Shown: positions 53,686-62,956 of the stretch, piece by piece
How positions within the stretch are numbered: position 1 is the stretch's first letter
Layout: the number at the start of each line of letters is the position of its first letter
From: Floricoccus penangensis
GTDB taxonomy: Bacteria > Bacillota > Bacilli > Lactobacillales > Streptococcaceae
NCBI RefSeq assembly: GCF_001832885.1
Contig: NZ_MKIQ01000023.1
Span: 1-64,000, forward strand
Direction: 5' to 3'
DNA: 64,000 bases
Made by a program: the position numbers and the translations under genes
Notes under the pieces: generated by a model
What the model saw: only the letters and a program-made list of their open reading frames with translations
Database searches by the model: none
Told to the model about the DNA's origin: nothing

Positions 53686-54615
53686 ATGGCTGAGAAGAAA
53701 ATCACTAGCGTTAAAGGTGAAGCTGATAAAGATAAGGTAGTAAAACCTACAGCTTCAGAAGATAAACCTGTAAGAGCAAAGTCTGGTACAGCTAAATCAG
53801 ATAGTCAAGAAACTATTGAAAAAACAGAAGCACCAAAAGAAGAAGTTAAAAAAGCAGGTAAAGAAAAAGAAGAACCTGTATGGAAACCTTCTAAAGAGAA
53901 TAAAGGAAAAGCTACTCAGTATAGAATTTTTGCAGCTCTATCATGGCTTGCAGCTATTGGAGCGCAAGTAGCAAATATTGTTTACATAAGACAAAATGGT
54001 GGCGATATCAAGCTTTGGATCCCATTATTAATCATTGCAGTTGATGCAGCATTTGCGGTTCTTGGAGGTTTCTTATGGAAACGTTCTAACCAGATGGATC
54101 CACCAAGTGAAAAAAATAAATTCCTGTTCTTCATGCAAAGTCAACTTGGTATGATTGTTGCTATCGTTGCATTTCTACCTTTAGTAGTATTTGTATTCTT
54201 TAATAAAGATATGGATGGCAAACAAAAGGGTATTATTGGTGGTGTAGCTGTTATTGCTATGATTTTAGTTGGAGTGGCAGGTGCAGATTTTAATCCACCT
54301 TCACAAGAAAAATATGCAGCACAAGCACAAGTAGTAAAAACTTTAACTGATCAAGATTTAGTATATGGTACAAAATCTGGTGAAAAATATCATTTATATG
54401 CAGATTGCCAATACTTAAAGAGTGATAATGTAAAAGAATTATTTGAAGGAAGTGTTGAAGACCTTCATGCAAAAAATCATAAGATCGGTACAGGCGAAGA
54501 TGCTCTTTGTTCAGCTTGTAAGAAGCGTGCATTGAAAGCTAAAAACTGGACAGAAGATGACTTAAATAATGCAGTAGCTGAGGCAAATGAAGCAAAAGAG
54601 TCAGATGCTAAATAA
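53686..54615 (+). CDS. Membrane protein with C-terminal zinc-ribbon-like domain
   Basis: 309 residues. A disordered, Lys/Glu/Ala-rich N-terminal part of about 75 residues, four hydrophobic segments (about 85-103, 106-130, 145-168, 175-195), then a soluble domain from about 225 with SGEKYHLYADCQYLKSD and ALCSACKKRALK: two Cys groups and His that could bind a metal. The family is found in lactic acid bacteria, but I cannot give it a function. Own promoter region and GGAG ribosome-binding site; terminator after it. Separates mutS from the next module. Confidence 0.7.
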   Translation: MAEKKITSVKGEADKDKVVKPTASEDKPVRAKSGTAKSDSQETIEKTEAPKEEVKKAGKEKEEPVWKPSKENKGKATQYRIFAALSWLAAIGAQVANIVYIRQNGGDIKLWIPLLIIAVDAAFAVLGGFLWKRSNQMDPPSEKNKFLFFMQSQLGMIVAIVAFLPLVVFVFFNKDMDGKQKGIIGGVAVIAMILVGVAGADFNPPSQEKYAAQAQVVKTLTDQDLVYGTKSGEKYHLYADCQYLKSDNVKELFEGSVEDLHAKNHKIGTGEDALCSACKKRALKAKNWTEDDLNNAVAEANEAKESDAK

Positions 54616-54624
54616 TAAATATGT

Positions 54625-54658
54625 AAATTAAAAAAGTGGGAAACCGCTTTTTTAATTT
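54625..54658 (+). terminator. Terminator after the zinc-ribbon-like membrane protein gene
   Basis: A fifteen-pair stem, AAATTAAAAAAGTGG (54625-54639) with CCGCTTTTTTAATTT (54644-54658), one G:U, loop GAAA. Confidence 0.9.
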
Positions 54659-54683
54659 CGTTTTTAGAGTGTTCTAATATAAG

Positions 54684-54712
54684 TTGTTTATTGCTATGTT
54701 TTGTTTTATAAT
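54684..54712 (+). promoter_or_regulatory. Promoter of the three-gene membrane protein cluster
   Basis: TTGTTT (54684-54689), 17-base spacer, TATAAT (54707-54712), about 56 bp before the first start. Confidence 0.7.
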
Positions 54713-54767
54713 AAATTTAACAAGAAAAGGATTTCTGGATATAAAAATGTACGATAAGGAGTCTATT

Positions 54768-55160
54768 ATGGCAATTGCTCAATCATCTATATGGATTAGT
54801 ATTATTTTTACAGTTATTTACATAGTTACAATTTATTTCACTAATCGTAAGGTACCGAATGCGCAGTACTATCTTTTTATTTTCATTTCTCTAATAATTA
54901 TTTTTGTAGGAATCTACAACTATGTATATTTAGGCAAGATTACTCCTAATAACTATGATACTTTAAGTATGTTGACCTATATAATAGGTAATATCACTTT
55001 CATTCCTTATGTAGCGGCTTATGCTTATTCAATTTTTAAATTATTAAAAGGGGATGCTACTCAGAAAATACCAATTATTATTGTATCTCTACTGCTTCTT
55101 GTTTTATTGTGGTGGTTATGGATAGTGATGTTCGATGGTATATTTATTGGGTTTGTATAA
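54768..55160 (+). CDS. Small four-helix membrane protein, tandem family member A
   Basis: 130 residues, nearly all hydrophobic, with about four membrane helices (residues 5-25, 33-55, 68-90, 101-130). It ends WWLWIVMFDGIFIGFV, and in position 24-31 has NRKVPNAQ; both recur in the next gene. Start at 54768 with AAGGAG six bases ahead; the frame from 54684 would include the promoter. No function recognised. First of three consecutive paralogues. Confidence 0.75.
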   Translation: MAIAQSSIWISIIFTVIYIVTIYFTNRKVPNAQYYLFIFISLIIIFVGIYNYVYLGKITPNNYDTLSMLTYIIGNITFIPYVAAYAYSIFKLLKGDATQKIPIIIVSLLLLVLLWWLWIVMFDGIFIGFV

Positions 55161-55190
55161 TTAAAGGATTTATTTTTTTGGGGGAAAAAT

Positions 55191-55586
55191 ATGACTTTTA
55201 CACTTAATTCACTTTCAGTGGTAGCGATTGTTTTTTCGCTTCTCTATATTCTAATGATATACTTTACTAACCGTAAAGTGCCTTATGAAAAATATTTTTT
55301 ATTGGTTTTTGTATTTATAATTATTTTGTTTAATATTTATTATTATAGTAGTTACTTAAGCCAGGTTTCAAATGAAAACTACAATAAAATCAAAACTCCT
55401 ACGGAAATTGTAGGGATAATTCTTTTTATACCTTTTGCAACATCTGGCATTAATTGGTTAATTAAAATATTTAAATTAGGAGCTGAATATAAAATTTTAA
55501 CTACTCTTATATTTATAGCTTTCAATATCTTGTTATTTTTATTGTGGATGGTTGTTTTCACTGGTGTATTTTTGGGATTAGTATAA
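55191..55586 (+). CDS. Small four-helix membrane protein, tandem family member B
   Basis: 131 residues, same layout: TM1 with LLYILMIYFTNRKVPYEKYF after it, TM2 FVFIIILFNIYYYSSYL, a hydrophilic loop with NENYNKIKTPTEIVGI, TM3 and a last helix ending LLWMVVFTGVFLGLV. GGGGGA ribosome-binding site. The FTNRKVP motif is shared exactly with member A. Unknown function; probably arose by tandem duplication. Confidence 0.75.
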   Translation: MTFTLNSLSVVAIVFSLLYILMIYFTNRKVPYEKYFLLVFVFIIILFNIYYYSSYLSQVSNENYNKIKTPTEIVGIILFIPFATSGINWLIKIFKLGAEYKILTTLIFIAFNILLFLLWMVVFTGVFLGLV

Positions 55587-55608
55587 TTTATATCATGGGG
55601 GATGTACG

Positions 55609-56001
55609 ATGCCGTTAGCTCTATCATCAATTGGGGTCAGTATAGTTTTTGGAATAATTTACCTTATAACACTATATTCTATATGTCGAAGTTTGCCAAA
55701 AGGAAATTATTTCTTTTATTCCTTCGCCATTATGCTGGTAGCTTTTTTACTTATTTATAATTATAAATATTTAGGAAATCAAATTGGCTACAATGTAGAA
55801 AGTTTTAATAGATTAGTTTATATCATGTCATTAATCTTATATTTACCAATTCTCATTTCTTTCATCAATCTTGCTGTTATAGTCTTTAAAGGTAAATACA
55901 AATTTAAGATATTAACTTCAATCCTCTGTATATTTTTAGCATTCATTTTATGGTGGATTTGGATAATTATGTTTATGATTTTATTTATGGGCTTTGTCTA
56001 G
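55609..56001 (+). CDS. Small four-helix membrane protein, tandem family member C
   Basis: 130 residues, the most divergent of the three: TLYSICRSLPKGNYFFY stands in for the FTNRKVP region and the ending is WWIWIIMFMILFMGFV. Four hydrophobic segments at the same places as in A and B. GGGGGAT ribosome-binding site. Followed by about 140 bp holding the mutL promoter (TATAAT near 56106-56111). Confidence 0.75.
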   Translation: MPLALSSIGVSIVFGIIYLITLYSICRSLPKGNYFFYSFAIMLVAFLLIYNYKYLGNQIGYNVESFNRLVYIMSLILYLPILISFINLAVIVFKGKYKFKILTSILCIFLAFILWWIWIIMFMILFMGFV

Positions 56002-56141
56002 TGATAAATACAAATTGATAATATTTACAAGTATTAGTTTCTTAAGTAAGATAGCTAATACTTTTTATTTAAAATGAAATTAAAGTGGTAATTGCTGAAT
56101 TTTGATATAATGAAGTAAGTATTTAGACAAGGAAGTGAATT

Positions 56142-58160
56142 ATGGCAAAAATTATAGAATTAGATGCAAATTTAGCCGATAAAATTGCTGCTGGTGAGGT
56201 TGTTGAACGACCAGCGAGCGTAGTAAAAGAATTAGTAGAAAATGCCATAGATGCAGGTAGTAGTCAGATTACTGTTGCCGTTGAAGAGAGTGGTCTCAAA
56301 TCTATTAGTGTGACAGATAATGGTGAGGGAATTAGTGCTGATGATGTTAAACTTGCCCTTAAACGTCATGCAACTAGTAAAATAAAAACAGCAGACGATC
56401 TTTTCAGGATTAGAACACTTGGATTCCGAGGTGAAGCCATGCCATCTATTGCCAGTGTAAGTGAGATGACTATCGAAACAAGCGTAGGAACAGAAGAAGC
56501 AGGGAGCTATTTATATTCAAAAGGTGGTAATATCGAAACCTTTAAACCTGCTGTTAAAAGGGCTGGTACAAAGATTACTGTTGAGAATCTCTTCTTTAAT
56601 ACTCCAGCTCGTTTGAAGTACATGAAGAGTATGCAGGCAGAGCTTTCTCACATTACTGATGTTATAAATCGACAAAGCTTAGCCCATCCTGAAATATCAT
56701 TTACTTTAATAAATGATGGTAAGCAAATGATGAAGACAGCAGGTAATGGCGACTTAAAGACTGCGATAGCTGGGGTTTACGGAGTTGCTACTGCTAAAAA
56801 GATGGTGGAAATTTCTGCTAGTGATTTAGACTTTGAGCTCAAAGGATACGTTTCATTACCAGAACTTACACGCGCTAATCGAAACTATATTACCGTTCTA
56901 ATAAATGGACGATATATCAAAAATTTCCTTATAAATCGCGCCATCGTTGACGGATACGGAAGTAAACTGATGGTCGGTCGTTTTCCAGTGTCTGTCCTTG
57001 ATATTAGACTTGACCCATTTTTAGCCGATGTAAACGTCCATCCAACCAAGCAAGAGGTACGCTTATCCAAAGAAAAAGAGTTGATGGACCTTGTAAAAAA
57101 AGCAATTTCAGAAGCTCTACAACCAGAAGTATTAATTCCAGATGCACTTGATAACCTCCAAAAATCAAGAGAAAAAAGGATTAAACCAGAACAAACTACC
57201 TTACCACTTACTAGTTCAAACCTCTATTATGATAAGGAACGCCATGATTTCTTTGTAAAAGATGATGTAAAGGAAGATGTTCCAAAATCATTTACAAGTA
57301 ATCGTCAAGAAAGAACACCCTTTGAGAAAGAAAAAGACTTTTCAAGTCCTCAGACTCAAGAAGTGTCCGTTGTTGAAGAAGAGCTAGAAGTTAAGGAAGA
57401 TATTAGTTCACCAGCAATTAAGTTTGCTACTAGGATTGATGAATCTGAAGATGATATCGAACATCCAGACTTTAAGTTTTCAGATAAAAAATCATTAAAA
57501 GAGTTTGGTACAATTTCAGATAAACTAGTTAACGAAGAAGAATCTACATTCCCTGAACTTGACTACTTTGGTCAGATGCACGGTACCTACCTTTTTGCCC
57601 AAGGTCGGGATGGTCTTTATATAGTTGACCAACATGCTGCACAGGAAAGAATCAAGTATGAATACTTCAGAGACAAAATTGGTGAAGTTGAAGATAAGCA
57701 ACAGCAATTACTTGTTCCTTATATTTTCACCTTCCCAACAGATGATTTTATTTTGATAAAAGAGAAGTTGGATATTTTAGCTCAAACTGGTATTAACTTG
57801 CAAGAATATGGCGATAGGCAGTTTATCTTGCGTGAACATCCAACTTGGTTGAACGAATCAGAGGTTGAGGCTGCTGTCTATCAAATGATAGATATGCTTT
57901 TGACTTTAGGAAGAGTATCGGTCAAGGAATATCGAGCAGATTTAGCTATTATGATGTCTTGTAAAAAATCTATTAAGGCTAATCACTGGCTTGATGAGCT
58001 GAGTGCTCGTAAACTTATTGTTGATCTTGCTAAATGTAAGAATCCATACAATTGCCCACATGGACGTCCCGTGCTTGTTCATTTTACTAAGAGTGATATG
58101 GAGAAGATGTTTAGACGAATCCAAGAAAACCACCATGGTGGTTGGAATTTAGAGTTTTAA
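56142..58160 (+). CDS. mutL: DNA mismatch repair protein MutL
   Basis: 672 residues. GHKL ATPase at the N-terminus: [16 protein letters not shown] (N-box), VTDNGEGIS (G1), [16 protein letters not shown] and the Bergerat region [22 protein letters not shown]. An acidic linker of about 130 residues (about 335-465) precedes the dimerisation/endonuclease domain with the metal motif [22 protein letters not shown] and [11 protein letters not shown]. So it has the endonuclease form of MutL. AAGGAAG ribosome-binding site. Confidence 0.98.
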   Translation: MAKIIELDANLADKIAAGEVVERPASVVKELVENAIDAGSSQITVAVEESGLKSISVTDNGEGISADDVKLALKRHATSKIKTADDLFRIRTLGFRGEAMPSIASVSEMTIETSVGTEEAGSYLYSKGGNIETFKPAVKRAGTKITVENLFFNTPARLKYMKSMQAELSHITDVINRQSLAHPEISFTLINDGKQMMKTAGNGDLKTAIAGVYGVATAKKMVEISASDLDFELKGYVSLPELTRANRNYITVLINGRYIKNFLINRAIVDGYGSKLMVGRFPVSVLDIRLDPFLADVNVHPTKQEVRLSKEKELMDLVKKAISEALQPEVLIPDALDNLQKSREKRIKPEQTTLPLTSSNLYYDKERHDFFVKDDVKEDVPKSFTSNRQERTPFEKEKDFSSPQTQEVSVVEEELEVKEDISSPAIKFATRIDESEDDIEHPDFKFSDKKSLKEFGTISDKLVNEEESTFPELDYFGQMHGTYLFAQGRDGLYIVDQHAAQERIKYEYFRDKIGEVEDKQQQLLVPYIFTFPTDDFILIKEKLDILAQTGINLQEYGDRQFILREHPTWLNESEVEAAVYQMIDMLLTLGRVSVKEYRADLAIMMSCKKSIKANHWLDELSARKLIVDLAKCKNPYNCPHGRPVLVHFTKSDMEKMFRRIQENHHGGWNLEF

Positions 58161-58163
58161 TAA

Positions 58164-58192
58164 TTGACAAAGGATGCAATATGTAATATTGT
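58164..58192 (+). promoter_or_regulatory. Promoter of the 27-codon membrane peptide gene
   Basis: TTGACA (58164-58169), 17-base spacer, TATTGT (58187-58192), 40 bp before the ATG. Confidence 0.5.
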
Positions 58193-58231
58193 TTGTCTAA
58201 TAAAAAATAATAATCATTATGGGAGGTTGTT

Positions 58232-58315
58232 ATGGCAATTATCTTTACAGTTGGTAGTACGTTAGCACTTGCTTGGGCCTTATCTAAAGTTTATAAGGCA
58301 TCAGTTAAAAAGTAA
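58232..58315 (+). CDS. 27-residue hydrophobic peptide of unknown function
   Basis: A tiny gene with a strong ribosome-binding site, GGGAGG, six bases ahead of the ATG. The peptide starts [20 protein letters not shown], a single membrane-spanning stretch, and ends in a basic tail YKASVKK, so an N-out/C-in topology is likely. It has its own putative promoter and a terminator-like hairpin, between mutL and ruvA. I know no named family. Toxin, membrane regulator or small subunit are all possible. Confidence 0.6.
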   Translation: MAIIFTVGSTLALAWALSKVYKASVKK

Positions 58316-58322
58316 CATTAAG

Positions 58323-58353
58323 AAAGGGCGGGCAGAAATGCTTTGCTTTTTTT
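58323..58353 (+). terminator. Terminator of the 27-codon gene
   Basis: AAGGGCGGGCA pairs with TGCTTTGCTTTT around a GAAA loop, with one bulged T and several G:U, then T. The ruvA -10 (TATAAT, 58356-58361) follows at once. Confidence 0.55.
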
Positions 58354-58395
58354 GTTATAATAGATGAATACTTAATAGAGCATGAGGTTATAAAA

Positions 58396-58980
58396 ATGTA
58401 TGAATACTTAAAAGGAGTTTTAACTAAAATTACTCCTACTTACATAGTTGTTGAAGTTTCAGGAATTGGATATATCTTGAATGTCGCAAATCCATATAGC
58501 TACTCTCATTTAATGAATTCTGATGTGAAGATTTATGTACACCAAGTAATTCGTGATGATTCCCATAGTTTGTATGCATTTATGAATGAATCAGAAAAGA
58601 ATCTCTTCTTGAAGCTGATCAGTGTTTCAGGGATTGGTCCAAAATCAGCTCTTGCCATTTTAGCTACAGCTGATAATGAAGGACTTGTTGAAGCAATTCA
58701 TGCAAGTGATATTAAATACCTGACTAAATTCCCAGGTGTTGGTAAAAAGACTGCCATGCAAATGGTACTGGACCTTGAAGGTAAATTTGAAATTGTGGCA
58801 GGTACTGTTCAAGACCCTGTTGCTAATAATGAAAATGTGGAATTAGAAGAAGCAATGGAAGCTCTAGTTGCTCTTGGATATCGTGCAACTGAACTTAAAA
58901 AAGTTCGTACAAAACTAGAAGCAACTCAAGATACAACAGAAGGTTATATCAAGACTGCCTTAAGAATGATGATGGGATAG
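58396..58980 (+). CDS. ruvA: Holliday junction DNA helicase subunit RuvA
   Basis: 194 residues. RuvA binds the four-way junction and loads RuvB. N-terminal OB fold [30 protein letters not shown], then two helix-hairpin-helix motifs ([15 protein letters not shown] and [17 protein letters not shown]) and a C-terminal RuvB-contact domain [17 protein letters not shown]. Promoter TATAAT at 58356-58361 and GAGGT ribosome-binding site. Confidence 0.97.
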   Translation: MYEYLKGVLTKITPTYIVVEVSGIGYILNVANPYSYSHLMNSDVKIYVHQVIRDDSHSLYAFMNESEKNLFLKLISVSGIGPKSALAILATADNEGLVEAIHASDIKYLTKFPGVGKKTAMQMVLDLEGKFEIVAGTVQDPVANNENVELEEAMEALVALGYRATELKKVRTKLEATQDTTEGYIKTALRMMMG

Positions 58981-58987
58981 AACCCTT

Positions 58988-59008
58988 GGCCGATTTACTC
59001 GGTCTTTT
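58988..59008 (+). terminator. Weak terminator after ruvA
   Basis: GGCCGA (58988-58993) with TCGGTC (58999-59004), then TTTTC. An extended -10 TGTTATAAT (59013-59021) for ruvB follows, so ruvB can be separately transcribed. Confidence 0.5.
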
Positions 59009-59045
59009 CTTATGTTATAATGTTAAAAATAGGAGATTTTTACAG

Positions 59046-60050
59046 ATGACAAATGAATTTTTAGATGCCCATGAGCATGATGAAGATACTTTCGTGGAGC
59101 TTTCTTTAAGACCACAGACTTTAAAACAATATATTGGACAAGATAAGGTTAAAGAGCAACTTGAGATATTTATTGAAGCTGCTAAAATTCGTGAGGAAAG
59201 TCTCGACCATGTTTTATTATTTGGACCTCCGGGTCTTGGTAAAACAACAATGGCTTTTGTAATTGCAAATGAACTTGGTGTTGGACTTAAGCAAACAAGT
59301 GGTCCAGCAATTGAAAAGCCAGGAGATTTGGTAGCACTTCTTAATGAACTTGAGCCAGGTGATGTACTGTTTATTGATGAAATTCACCGTATGCCAATGA
59401 ATGTAGAAGAAATACTTTATTCAGCTATGGAAGATTTCTACATTGATATTATGTTAGGTTCAGGTGATGGTAGCCGAAGTGTTCACTTAGAACTTCCTCC
59501 TTTTACCTTGATTGGAGCTACTACAAGGGCAGGGATGCTATCAAATCCACTTCGAGCTAGATTTGGGATTTCTGCCCATATGGAATACTACGAAGTATCA
59601 GACCTTAAAGAAATTGTAATGAGGACTTCTGATATTTTCGATATGGAAATAACGGATGATGGGGCACTTGAGATAGCTCTTAGAAGTCGTGGAACCCCAC
59701 GTATTGCCAATCGTCTTTTGAAGAGGGTACGTGACTATGCACAAATTAAAGGTGAGGGAATAATCGAAAAGGAAATTACAGATCGCGCCTTGACTATGCT
59801 AGATGTTGATAGAGCCGGTCTTGATTATGTCGACCAAAAGATTCTACGTACCATGATTGAAATGTACGGGGGAGGCCCTGTTGGTCTAGGTACTCTTGCG
59901 GTAAATATTGCTGAGGAAAGAGATACGGTGGAAGACATGTATGAGCCGTATTTGATTCAGCAAGGTTTCTTAATACGTACAAGACAAGGACGAAAAGCTA
60001 CAAAACTTGCTTACGAACATCTAGGGATACCATATTTTGAGAATGACTAA
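59046..60050 (+). CDS. ruvB: Holliday junction branch migration ATPase RuvB
   Basis: 334 residues. AAA+ motor: Walker [16 protein letters not shown], Walker [10 protein letters not shown], sensor 1 [11 protein letters not shown], Arg finger in [10 protein letters not shown], sensor 2 [18 protein letters not shown]-terminal winged helix [15 protein letters not shown] to [20 protein letters not shown] use the ATG at 59046 with AGGAG; the frame from 58986 runs through the ruvA terminator. It ends 21 bases before the P-type ATPase gene. Confidence 0.98.
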   Translation: MTNEFLDAHEHDEDTFVELSLRPQTLKQYIGQDKVKEQLEIFIEAAKIREESLDHVLLFGPPGLGKTTMAFVIANELGVGLKQTSGPAIEKPGDLVALLNELEPGDVLFIDEIHRMPMNVEEILYSAMEDFYIDIMLGSGDGSRSVHLELPPFTLIGATTRAGMLSNPLRARFGISAHMEYYEVSDLKEIVMRTSDIFDMEITDDGALEIALRSRGTPRIANRLLKRVRDYAQIKGEGIIEKEITDRALTMLDVDRAGLDYVDQKILRTMIEMYGGGPVGLGTLAVNIAEERDTVEDMYEPYLIQQGFLIRTRQGRKATKLAYEHLGIPYFEND

Positions 60051-60071
60051 GTAGATGGGAGAAGGGGGAGA

Positions 60072-62303
60072 ATGGAATATTTAACTAAAGAACAAGTGAA
60101 AAATGCCAAGAAAAATGTGGACAAGGATAAGACCACTAGAAGTACTTGGGATATAATTCTTTCAAATACCTTTACTTTCATCAATGGTATGGTTCTGGTC
60201 ATAGCATTATTCGTTGCTACTACTTTTAGATTTGAAAATCTGACTTTTGTCTTTGTTATTATTATCAATACCTTAATAGGTAGTTTTCAGGAGATTCGCT
60301 CAAAGAGAGCATTAGAAAATCTTCAGTTGCTTAGTAGAAGTAAATATAAGGTCAATCGTGATAATAAAACGGTTGAAGTATATTCAGAAGATATTGTTGA
60401 AGGTGAGTATCTTCATCTTAGCTTAGGAGATCAAGTCCCAGTTGATGGATATATAATTTCAGGCCAAATTGAAGTTGATGAATCTCTCCTTACGGGTGAA
60501 AGTGATAATATCCATAAATCAAAGGATGACCATCTTTTAAGTGGAAGTAATGTTGTAAGTGGTAGTTCTTTAATCAAGGTTACAGCAGTCGGTGCGGATA
60601 GCTACATTAATCAATTTGCTCAAAAGTCAAAGAGATTTAAAAAATATCCATCAGAACTGAGAGATAATCTTAATAAAATACTAAAAATAATTTCTCTTTT
60701 AATGGTACCAATAGCTTTACTGTTAGTTGTTAGGGGGATAAGTCAGGGTAGAACATACAATTCAATCGTTCTATCAACTTCTGGAGCTTTGATTGGTATG
60801 ATTCCAGAAGGACTCATGCTCTTAGTTAGTGTATCCCTTGCCGTATCTGCCTATAAGCTATCAAAGAAAAAGGTCTTGGTTCAGGAACTTTATTGCGTTG
60901 AAACTTTAGCGCGCGTGGATACTCTCTGTTTCGATAAAACTGGAACCATTACTACGGGTCAAATGGAAGTTGTAGAGACATCTGATAAGGTTGAAGAAGT
61001 CTTGAAAAATTATCTTTCCTACTTTGATGATGAGAATGCAACTTCAATCGCCTTGAAAAACTACCTTAAGCTTGAAAAAAGTTGGCACGTAAGAAAAATC
61101 GGAGCTTTTTCTAGTAAAAATAAATATTCATTCATACAGGTTGAAGGAGAAGGTACTTACTTTTTTGGGGCGGATGAATTTTTAAATTTGAATGATTCAA
61201 TACCGGAACATTATCAAGATATGAAAAAGCAAGGATTTCGTGTATTAACTTTAGTTAAGAGTTCAGATTATGTCGAAATTCCTGAAAATTTATCATATAT
61301 AGGAAGTGTTGTTCTCTCAGATAAGATAAAAGAAAATACCAAAGAAACTTTTGAGTATTTTGAAAGCCAAGATGTATCAATTAAAATAATAAGTGGTGAT
61401 AACCATTTGGCTGTCTTAGGTGTAGCAATTAAGGCAGGGTTTAATCCAAATGCTAAGGCTGTTGATATGAGCAAGGTAGAGCTTGATGATTTTGAGCGAG
61501 TAGTTCTTGAAAATGATATTTTTGGTCGAGTAACACCAACTCAAAAGGAAGCAATGGTTGAAATTTTGCAAAAGGATAAAAAGACAGTTGCTATGAGCGG
61601 AGACGGGGTAAATGATGTCCTAGCACTTAAAAAGGCGGATGTGAGTTTTGCAATGAATGGTGCAACAAGTGCAGCTAAAAGCGTATCAAATATCGTATTT
61701 TTAACTGATGACTTTTCTGTATTTTATGATATTTTGATGGAGGGTCGTCGTGTTATAAATAATATTCAGAAGGTAGCATCTTTATTCTTAACCAAGACTT
61801 TCTTTTCTATAATATTTGCAATTCTTTCAATAATATTTGCCCTTAAATTCCCATTTACACCAATCCAGTTTACTCTAATCTCTACTATAACTATCGGTAT
61901 ACCGTCATTCTTCTTAACCTTTGAAGAAAATAAAAATAAGGTTAAACCAGATTTTATGAAGTCGGTAATGACGAATGCCCTAGTCGGTGGTGGAACATTA
62001 GTGCTGGCAGTATTACTTACTAATATCTTTATTGATGATTCAAGTAAACTTGGAATAATTTGTATTAGTCTGGCGCTTCTCAACGGTTTGTTAATGATTG
62101 TCAGAGTGAGTAGACCTCTCAATCGTTATAAGATGGTTTTACTTATGTTTTTAACCATCGCAGCTATTATGGCAGTTGTAATTGATGTTTTCTATTTGGA
62201 CAAAAGCCAACTTCCCTTCACCTTGTATGATTTTGTTATATCAGGATTGATGATGGGACTAGTAATTTTTGCACACTTTATTTTAGATAAGAAGGTTAAA
62301 TAG
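60072..62303 (+). CDS. Cation-transporting P-type ATPase
   Basis: 743 residues. The phosphorylation motif is LCFDKTGTITTG (Asp of DKTGT at about 291), the actuator loop ESLLTGESDNIHKS, and the hinge VAMSGDGVNDVLALKKADVSFAMNGATSAAKSVSNIVFL. Membrane segments: two before the actuator domain, two before the P-domain with SGALIGMIPEGLML (PEG in TM4 as in type II pumps), and about six at the C-terminus. No N-terminal heavy-metal domain. Calcium, manganese or magnesium are candidates; the ion cannot be read from sequence. Joined to ruvB by a short gap and followed closely by the phosphatase gene. Confidence 0.87.
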   Translation: MEYLTKEQVKNAKKNVDKDKTTRSTWDIILSNTFTFINGMVLVIALFVATTFRFENLTFVFVIIINTLIGSFQEIRSKRALENLQLLSRSKYKVNRDNKTVEVYSEDIVEGEYLHLSLGDQVPVDGYIISGQIEVDESLLTGESDNIHKSKDDHLLSGSNVVSGSSLIKVTAVGADSYINQFAQKSKRFKKYPSELRDNLNKILKIISLLMVPIALLLVVRGISQGRTYNSIVLSTSGALIGMIPEGLMLLVSVSLAVSAYKLSKKKVLVQELYCVETLARVDTLCFDKTGTITTGQMEVVETSDKVEEVLKNYLSYFDDENATSIALKNYLKLEKSWHVRKIGAFSSKNKYSFIQVEGEGTYFFGADEFLNLNDSIPEHYQDMKKQGFRVLTLVKSSDYVEIPENLSYIGSVVLSDKIKENTKETFEYFESQDVSIKIISGDNHLAVLGVAIKAGFNPNAKAVDMSKVELDDFERVVLENDIFGRVTPTQKEAMVEILQKDKKTVAMSGDGVNDVLALKKADVSFAMNGATSAAKSVSNIVFLTDDFSVFYDILMEGRRVINNIQKVASLFLTKTFFSIIFAILSIIFALKFPFTPIQFTLISTITIGIPSFFLTFEENKNKVKPDFMKSVMTNALVGGGTLVLAVLLTNIFIDDSSKLGIICISLALLNGLLMIVRVSRPLNRYKMVLLMFLTIAAIMAVVIDVFYLDKSQLPFTLYDFVISGLMMGLVIFAHFILDKKVK

Positions 62304-62312
62304 GAGTATGAA

Positions 62313-62753
62313 ATGAAAAAAGTATTATTTGTTTGTCTAGGAAACATTTGCCGTAGTACTATGGCAGAATTTGTTTTCAAAGATAAACTTGAAAAAAATG
62401 GCTTGTCTAACGACTACCATGTTGAGAGTAGAGCAACTAGTTCGTGGGAACACGGTAATCCAATCCATCAAGGAACTCAAAAAATTCTTAGGAAATATAA
62501 TATAGATTATGATAAGAATAAAACTAGTAGACAGATCAGTAACCAGGACTTTAAAGATTATGATTATATTTTAGGAATGGATGATTCAAATATTGAAAAT
62601 TTGAAATCTATGGCCCCTGCAGGGACAGAAGATAAGATTTCTCTCTTCTTAAAAGATGTAGAAATTCCTGACCCATACTATACGGGAGACTTTGAAGAAA
62701 CTTATAGTTTAGTTGGACAGGCATCTGAGAAATTTATAGAAAAAATGCAGTAA
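62313..62753 (+). CDS. Low-molecular-weight protein tyrosine phosphatase
   Basis: 146 residues. P-loop C-x5-R is FVCLGNICRST (Cys8, Arg14), with the general acid in VEIPDPYYTGDF. In streptococci this gene follows ruvB and may act on tyrosine-phosphorylated proteins such as capsule kinases; target here unknown. Ribosome-binding site AGGAG, nine bases after the ATPase stop. Confidence 0.93.
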   Translation: MKKVLFVCLGNICRSTMAEFVFKDKLEKNGLSNDYHVESRATSSWEHGNPIHQGTQKILRKYNIDYDKNKTSRQISNQDFKDYDYILGMDDSNIENLKSMAPAGTEDKISLFLKDVEIPDPYYTGDFEETYSLVGQASEKFIEKMQ

Positions 62754-62786
62754 AACTGTGTTTTTTTTGTGTTCTTTTTATTGTTA

Positions 62787-62804
62787 TTGTGAAAGGTTTA
62801 ACAA
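62787..62804. promoter_or_regulatory. Rex operator 1 upstream of adhE
   Basis: TTGTGAAAGGTTTAACAA, a near-palindrome that fits the Rex consensus TTGTGAAWWWWTTCACAA. Rex represses fermentation genes unless NADH is high. Confidence 0.75.
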
Positions 62805-62807
62805 TAA

Positions 62808-62821
62808 TGAAAACGGTAACA
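62808..62821 (+). promoter_or_regulatory. cre site upstream of adhE
   Basis: TGAAAACGGTAACA matches the cre consensus TGWAANCGNTNNCA at every fixed position, so CcpA control is likely. It lies four bases after Rex operator 1. Confidence 0.7.
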
Positions 62822-62854
62822 AAATTGATAATAAAAGGATTTAAACGTCAAAGT

Positions 62855-62872
62855 ATGTGAAGTTTTTAACAT
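62855..62872. promoter_or_regulatory. Rex operator 2 upstream of adhE
   Basis: ATGTGAAGTTTTTAACAT resembles site 1 (TGTGAA-N-TTTAACA) and ends two bases before the adhE -35. Confidence 0.6.
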
Positions 62873-62873
62873 A

Positions 62874-62902
62874 TTTACACAATCAACACTCTTTGATATA
62901 AT
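62874..62902 (+). promoter_or_regulatory. adhE promoter
   Basis: TTTACA (62874-62879), 17-base spacer, TATAAT (62897-62902), with the start codon 54 bp further on. Confidence 0.8.
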
Positions 62903-62956
62903 AAGTTTGTAAAATAATTAACAAAGATTTTAGGATATATATAATAAGGAGAACAA

